A stretch of 64,000 bases of DNA from Pseudeuparius sepicola (lineage: Eukaryota > Arthropoda > Insecta > Coleoptera > Anthribidae): the NCBI GenBank assembly GCA_963920635.1, contig OY987300.1, positions 81,011,899 to 81,075,898 on the forward strand. The letters are read 5' to 3'. Positions 58,782 to 64,000 of the stretch are shown here, in pieces. The translations under genes and the position numbers were made by a program. The notes under the pieces were generated by a model. That model ran no database searches and had not been told where the DNA came from. It saw only the letters and a program-made list of their open reading frames with translations. Numbering within the stretch: the stretch's first letter is position 1; each line of letters begins with the position of its first letter.

Positions 58782-59203
58782 CGGAAAATGGTGGCGATCT
58801 TATAACTGTAAGACAGCACGGAGGTTGGAAATCTTCCACTGTTGCCGAAGGGTATATTGAAGAATCTCTGGCTTCTAAAAAAAGAATAGCTAACATGGTT
58901 CAAGGGCCAGTTTACAGTGCTACATCAGTACCTGTAGTTGCGCAGAGCGATAACACTATCCATCCAAATGATATTCATAATGAACCTCGTGATGAACAGT
59001 TATTTGATATTGGTATTTCTAGTTCCTTTGCTAATATAGAATCGAGAAATCCCGCCAGTGTTACACAAAAAATATCGGATAATATTCACTTAAACAATCA
59101 ACACATTAATATTCCGGTTACAAATACAAGCACTGCAACAGGTTTAATTAATATGACTAGTTACAATTGCACAGTCAATTATTACATTAATAATAATAAT
59201 TAG
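58781..59203 (+). pseudogene. Tyrosine-recombinase-like protein, C-terminal part after a deletion
   Basis: The new frame reads AENGGDLITVRQHGGWKSST, then VAEGYIEESLASKKRIANMV. HGGW is the third box and Tyr of EGYIEE is the expected nucleophile. A polar, Asn-rich tail follows to TAG at 59201-59203. AATAAA occurs about 40 bp further on. With the second-box Arg lost, this copy should be inactive, but ends and partners may still be mobilised by an intact relative. Confidence 0.75.
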
Positions 59204-59608
59204 TTTTAGTTGTAATTTATAATTTTTGTTTTCCCAAATACTTAAATAAACGTTGTTTCATCAGCTGTTGTTACTAATTTTAGGTTAGAACGGTTAGGTG
59301 GAGGTGGGGGAAGGGAAGGTTAGATTTCTGTTTTGTGGGCAGAGTCCACAAGTAAAAATATCTACATTGGCGTGTGTTCAGCGTTTAATACAAATTGAAA
59401 AAAATCAGTGAAATAAGTAAGCAGGGTTGTATAATAATACGAAATTGTGCCGTACATAGAAGAGCCTGATACTAGTGACCCGTGACGTCAATTCATTATT
59501 GACCTTGGTCAATAATAAATTATTATTGACCTGGGGAGAGAAAATCAACTTCTCGGGTTAATGATGGGTCAATAATACATGCTTTTTAGGGTTAGTAGTG
59601 GAAAAAAC

Positions 59609-61083
59609 AAATTTATTTTATAGTTGAAGTTGATTTCCAGCAATTATTTCCACGAATTTAAGTAATAAGTATGGTAAGTCAGTAGTGCCGATTTTGCTTA
59701 TTTAAGATTTTGTCGCTATTGCACCTTGTTACCAGGTTCCTCAATCCATTTATAATATTGCACTTTCTTCCCTTGTTGAATGTATCTACCCAAAGAACTT
59801 TCACAGATTTCGGGATGGACTAATAAGTTTAGGTCTAGTAGTTCTAATGATATGATGTAGTTTTCCTCGGTGTTCATTATAAAATTTTTGTAATTTTATT
59901 TCTCTCCCAAGGTACCTCACAAACTTAAAATGAACTTGTAGTCGTAGATAAAAACTTTTTAAAAAAGACCTGACTGAAGGTACCTGCTTAATAATTTAAA
60001 ATTTTCGAAATACGATTTGTTTTGAACTACCTACTTATACGTAATGCCCACGTAATGGGAATTGTAGGATTACTAAAGGTGATACAGGAAAAATCTGGTT
60101 GCAATTATTGGGACTATTACAGGCAGCCTCATTGCCTTTAATTGGCACATCTGAGTATCTGGAAGTTAGAAAAACTTAAAAATTGTGAATTATGATGGGA
60201 AATATTTTGCCTCCTGTAGAATCTATGGCACTGGCATGTCACATAAAACCGATGGCAGTTGGACACTGACATATAACATAACCTTGTATTAGCCCCTTGT
60301 GGTCTCCTCTGAGTCAACAGAAAACAAACTTCCCCTCAAGGCTTCACTTTTCCTATGTGATAAGCTGTGACATGCTGGGTCCCCTTATTTTAAAGAGTCC
60401 CTGGCTTTAGTTATAGAATTCGGAAGTATTTTGTTATCGTACGCTAAAAAGTTTACTATCGAAAGTGAACCGCCCAAAATTAACTTCTCGCGGAGATAAT
60501 CCCGGGAAGAAAGGCCCCAGCTAACCACCGATTTTTTAATAACCCCCCAGCTTAATAAGTGCCATTCTGAATTTGGCCCAGGCCAGGAGGAAATGATTTT
60601 CTCGTCGAGTGGGGTCTTCCGCCCTACTTCTCAGAATTTACGTCGAAAACTCACTAACGACGGCCCCATTACCGCCCAGCTCTCAACGATTAATAATATA
60701 TTCAGGGGAGAGCTCGATCTATCCCGGGCGCCAAGTTTTCTACGCATCCGGTCATTATGAGCGTCTAACAATTTTTAATCTACTCGCCTCCTTCGAGGGG
60801 CCGTAGATATTTTTAAGTGCCCGGGTGAAGCTCGGGAGAAACAGGAGAAAAAGTTTTATAAAATGGATGAGAAGTAGTGTATGGGAGAGGTGTACACAGG
60901 GTGAGCGAAACTCGACGTCCCAAACCTACACGAAAACTAAAAATAAGATTTCGAAAAATGGTTCTTAAATGGGACAGACTAAGGTCCAAGTATGACCGAA
61001 AATTAGCTTTTTTGATGTTTGGGAAAATGGCCGCTGTGACGTCATCGATATTATTTTCCCAGAAACATATAGCATTTTTTACC
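59609..61083. other. No recognisable gene
   Basis: Contains a copy of a short hairpin word, GGTCCCCTTATTTTAAAGAG at about 60379, found inverted with a longer loop at 53009-53040, and a lone ACAGGGTGAGCGAAACTCGA end near 60896. Confidence 0.45.
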
Positions 61084-62296
61084 TAACTAAACTGATGGTC
61101 AAAAATGAAACCACGTATTCTTGGAGTCAAAATAAGGGCACTTCTTCATATATTTTTTCTCCTACGGGCCATAGTTTTTTTATACAGAGCGTAGAAGTTT
61201 GGAAAAAAATACACATATTTCTTAGTATCTCTAGAAGTATACGAGATATTTTCTTCAAACTTGGCGTGTCACATGAGCAGATGAGCCGTCAAACTTAAGG
61301 TTGACATGAAGCTTCTGAGGCTCCCAGTTGCGGAGATACAGGGTGTTAGTAAAATTAATTAGTTCAGAAAAATATGAATACCCTGTATAATCGCATTTTT
61401 ATAATTTGTTTTGAGTGGTGAATAGAATGGTTAACAAAAAGTATCTCTTAGTACTTTTTCATATTCGCAGCCGTTTCTTAATTATTTTTAAAGAACGGCA
61501 ACGTTGCAATGAACAATAGTCACTTTAAGAATAAATCTAGCAATCTGTGGATGTCAATTAAACTTTATTTAACAAAATCCAAAAGCAAAAACAATAATAA
61601 AAGAAACGTATTGCTATTAGAAAATTAAATTATTAAATGTTCGAAATGTCCGCCGTCTCTTTCAATACATGCAACTATGCGTTTCCGCATGTTTATTATT
61701 GCCATTCGCAAGTCCATAGCAAAAGTGCATATCAGTCAATTCTTCAAATGAAAATATAATTTTTCAAAATATTGATACTAATCTGCAAAGTTGGCCGGCA
61801 AAATGATTCAAATAATGCCAAGTTTAATTGACATCCACAGATTTATTCTTAAGATGACTTTTTTTGCAGCATTGCCGTTCTTTGAAAATAATTAAAAAAC
61901 GGCTGAGAATATGAAAAAATACTAAGAGATACTTTTTGTTAAGCATTGAATTTACCATTCAAAACAAATTTTAAAAATGCGATTATAGTGGGTATTCATA
62001 TTTTTCTTAACTAATTAATTTTAATAACACCCTGTATCTCCGCAACTGGGGGCCTCATAAGCTTCATATTACCCTTAAATTTGACAACTCATCCGCTCAT
62101 GTGACACGCCAAGTTTGAAGAAAATATCTCGTATACTTCTAGAGATACTAAGAAATATGTGTATTTTCTCTAAATTTCTACGATCTGTATAAAAAAAACT
62201 ATGGCCCGTAGGAGAAAAAATATATGAAGTGCCCTTATTTTGACTCCAAGAATACGTGGTTTCATTTTTGACCATCAGTTTAGTTACACCCTGTAT
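61084..62296. mobile_element. Foldback element with joined transposase ends, 1.2 kb
   Basis: Arms of about 480 bp (61084-61563, 61805-62296) begin TAACTAAACTGATGGTCAAA. The right end keeps the TACAGGGTG tip and the left end has lost it. An inner boundary, ACAGGGTGTTAGTAAAATTA, occurs in both arms. The centre codes for two short pieces of a DUF4817 transposase. The mirrored frames at 61095 and 62075 are arm sequence and not genes. Confidence 0.85.
61625..61770 (-). pseudogene. DUF4817 transposase: N-terminus joined to C-terminus
   Basis: On the minus strand IIFSFEELTDMHFCYGLANG is the start of a DUF4817 domain (compare MHLMYGEARGN in 36043-37112). At about 61707 the sequence switches, in another frame, to NMRKRIVACIERDGGHFEHL followed by II and TAA, the last 25 residues of the same family. 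Everything between, including the catalytic domain, has been deleted. Confidence 0.8.
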
Positions 62297-62449
62297 ATTG
62301 AAAGTCCTCATCATTCTCAACAACTTTTGTAGGAAAAGATTTTCTGTATCTTTTATTGTTCAAAATCTACAGGGTCAAATATGTAAAAAAAATGTAGAAA
62401 TGTAAAAGAAAGTATATGTCTTTATTATTTTATAAAAACTTTTATGTGA

Positions 62450-62490
62450 ATTATTTCGCAAACAACAACCGTTTTGCATCATCAGATCCT
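62450..62490 (-). ncRNA. Second hammerhead-ribozyme-like motif
   Basis: The minus strand reads GGATCTGATGATGCAAAACG, a GGTTGTT loop, then GTTTGCGAAATAATTC: CTGATGA, a GCAAA/TTTGC stem and GAAA. It has the same extra T after CTGATGA as the motif at 12245-12290. The other two stems were not identified and no Penelope-type protein is nearby. Confidence 0.35.
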
Positions 62491-62657
62491 TGAAAAATTT
62501 AAGACAAAATTAGAGAGCTGTCAATCCATGGGGTGAAGGTGTACATTCTCCGTCAATAACGACAAACAGAACCAAAATATTAATTCCACCACTTCCAGGG
62601 TGGTTAAAATCATCTAAACTTAACCACCTAGTTAATTTTATTTGTTTAAATATTGTT

Positions 62658-62712
62658 GCAGATTAACCTCAATTTTTTTTTTGATAAAAGTAAAAAAAAA
62701 TTGAAGTTAATC
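62658..62712. repeat. Hairpin at the border of an element fragment
   Basis: AGATTAACCTCAATTTTTTT faces its near-perfect inverse, ending AAGTTAATCT. Confidence 0.7.
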
Positions 62713-63020
62713 TGACATACTTGACTCGCCAGGTGCCTTTAAAATTTCCATTTTGCTCATCTTTGGACCCTGTACAATAGAACTCCCTGTAGGTATATTT
62801 TTTATTCGAATTTTTATTTGGGTTGTCCTGATTAACGCTGTTGTGTCAGATTTTAAATAAAAAATCGCTAAATGGTTTTCGTCATTTTTTACTAGAAAAA
62901 AAAAAATCGTAGTAGGCCTTGAAAGTCGAAATTAAGACCTGAAATTTGGCACCAAAGTAAGAGTTCTCCGCGACATATCTTCAGAAAAACAACCGGCTAA
63001 AATCGAAATTTAACCCCGTA
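62713..63020. mobile_element. Half copy of the shared-core family (copy E)
   Basis: It matches the right arm of copy B: TGACTCGCCAGGTGCCTTTA, the AACTCCCTGTA box, AAATCGCTAAATGGTTTTCG and the GTAGTAGGCCTTGAAA block. The left arm is missing. Confidence 0.75.
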
Positions 63021-63050
63021 TAAAAAATCCTTTTTTGTTAAGGGTGCGGG

Positions 63051-64000
63051 CACGGGCGTAGCCAGGTTTTAGTTTTGGGGGGGGGGTTTAGTTTGAGAAG
63101 TAAATAAAACAACAAAAATATACTTACATGAAATTTAATACCTATATATTCATCCGAAAAACTACGACATATTTATAAAGTTCTTAACTTTAAATGAAAT
63201 GGATAAATTAATTTCGTTCCTCTGCGCTAAATCTAAAACCATTAAAGAAGAAATCTTCGGCTTTTTCTTTTAAATATATCCACTACTTCATCTGCATGAA
63301 TTTCTGTTCCATAGTGAATGTTCATTAGAGCCAAACCATTAAGTCTGTTTTCACTTGTAGTGTTTCGTAAATAGTTTTTCAGTCTCCTTAGGCTCGAGAA
63401 AGACCTTTCTGGGGTAGCAGTGGATACAGGAATGGTAGCCAAGATTTGTAGTAATGTGTAAATATTAGGATAAAGGTTTTTATATCACATATCTAGGCAT
63501 TCCAAACTAGATTTCGGGGTAGGCAGTCTTCTTATCAGCATGCAAGGTAGCTGAAGCTTTGATAGCTAAATCCAAATTTGTTTCTTTATTAGAAACCCCT
63601 TGACCTTGACTACACCACTTTTTCCAGTAGTCCATACCTTTAAGTTTATCACCCTTCCTTTTTTCCCCTCCATTTTTCGACAGTAATAATGATTCACGTA
63701 TCTATCCTTAACAAGGTCATCGAATAACAGCGCACTAAAATTACTCACTTACACGGTACACTTAATTCTCTTCACTATTCGTTCACCACTTTTCACTTTT
63801 ATTCGCTTCGAGTTCGCATGGAACAATACTGCCGTAAGCGCGGTCACGCGCCGCGGCGCCGCTTATATATCAGCCCAGTAGCCGTCCAGAAACTTCCACG
63901 AACTTCCACAAAGGTCCGCTCATTTCGACCTCGGGGCGTGGCGAATAATCGAGAAACAACGCAAAGTGTCCCTACAATACAAAATAGTTCGGCTGCAACT
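63051..64000 (-). mobile_element. hAT element, partly in the window
   Basis: The end CACGGGCGTAGCCAGG with a following G-run resembles the hAT ends at 29747. The transposase C-terminus lies next to it on the minus strand. The other end is not seen and is probably beyond 64000. A TATATAA word near 63864-63870 on the minus strand, 5-prime of the remaining coding parts, could be the element promoter. Confidence 0.6.
63242..63484 (-). pseudogene. hAT transposase C-terminal dimerisation domain
   Basis: The minus strand reads YKNLYPNIYTLLQILATIPV, STATPERSFSSLRRLKNYLR, then SENRLNGLALMNIHYG and a basic end. PVSTATPERSFS followed by LRRLKNYLR and RLxxLALMxIH is the hallmark of the hAT C-terminal dimer domain of the ZMYM1/52 kDa-repressor-like group. 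A TGA precedes it at 63485-63487. The catalytic part is missing between here and a possible N-terminal stretch near 63566-63700, so the copy is deleted and dead. Confidence 0.85.

Larger units (their letters stand above)
57792..59608 (+). mobile_element. Candidate mobile unit coding for a tyrosine recombinase
   Basis: TTTTTTCCACTACTAAC at 57797-57813 faces its inverse GTTAGTAGTGGAAAAAA at about 59590-59607, and the similarity extends through CCCTAAAAA. The unit encloses one spliced recombinase gene. Right of the gene, TTATTGACC or its inverse occurs at 59494-59504, 59507-59518, 59521-59531 and 59566-59577; left of it, at 57698-57709 and 57759-57769. Terminal inverted repeats are not usual for Crypton-type recombinase elements. 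Confidence 0.6.

Noticed and set aside
61095..62323. Two similar frames containing NETTYSWSQNKGT as a duplicated gene
   Set aside because: They are the two arms of one foldback element read inward, so the likeness comes from the palindrome.

Overview
The window looks like insect nuclear DNA, order unresolved. It is AT-rich, holds GT-AG introns of 60-120 bp, and is packed with DNA-transposon relics that duplicated a TA target. Typical bacterial gene organisation is absent. Only two kinds of ordinary host gene are supported. The first is the 3-prime end of a membrane-anchored alkaline phosphatase on the minus strand: exons 29047-29241, 28759-28986 and 25921-26216, with compatible phases and a GPI-type tail. 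The second is a set of exons coding for THAP zinc fingers, all on the minus strand: a two-exon gene at 2127-2538, a duplicated first exon at 309-379 and 7259-7329, and probable exons at 54785-54880 and 55880-56026.

Layout. 0-10 kb: THAP exons and several foldback elements. 10-23 kb: a run of TA-flanked palindromic elements, one of which contains a second transposon (18261-19538 within 17894-20450). 25.4-31.9 kb: an inverted pair of tRNA-Lys primer-binding sites, then the alkaline phosphatase exons, whose introns carry a 2 kb inverted-repeat element and a hAT element with 8-bp target duplications. 32-38 kb: an old inverted duplication and an almost complete Tc1/mariner-superfamily transposon of the DUF4817/DDE type with terminal inverted repeats of about 518 bp. 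39.1-42.8 kb: a palindrome with several TIR boundaries inside it, one element coding for a cysteine-rich CXC tail. 43.5-47.7 kb: a dead Tc1 element, a second IS630/Tc1-like relic and a short hAT MITE. 52.4-54.2 kb: a palindromic element with tandem subterminal units and a TATA-like promoter at its centre. 57.7-59.6 kb: a tyrosine-recombinase gene, internally deleted, inside short inverted repeats and flanked by hairpins and repeated TTATTGACC sites. 61-64 kb: further foldbacks and a hAT transposase C-terminus.

The main theme is how non-autonomous elements form. Several foldback elements still carry short C-terminal, or joined N- and C-terminal, pieces of the transposase from their parent, and one repeat core recurs with different outer arms. 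The most unusual unit is the recombinase element near 58 kb. All calls come from reading the sequence; no database search was possible.
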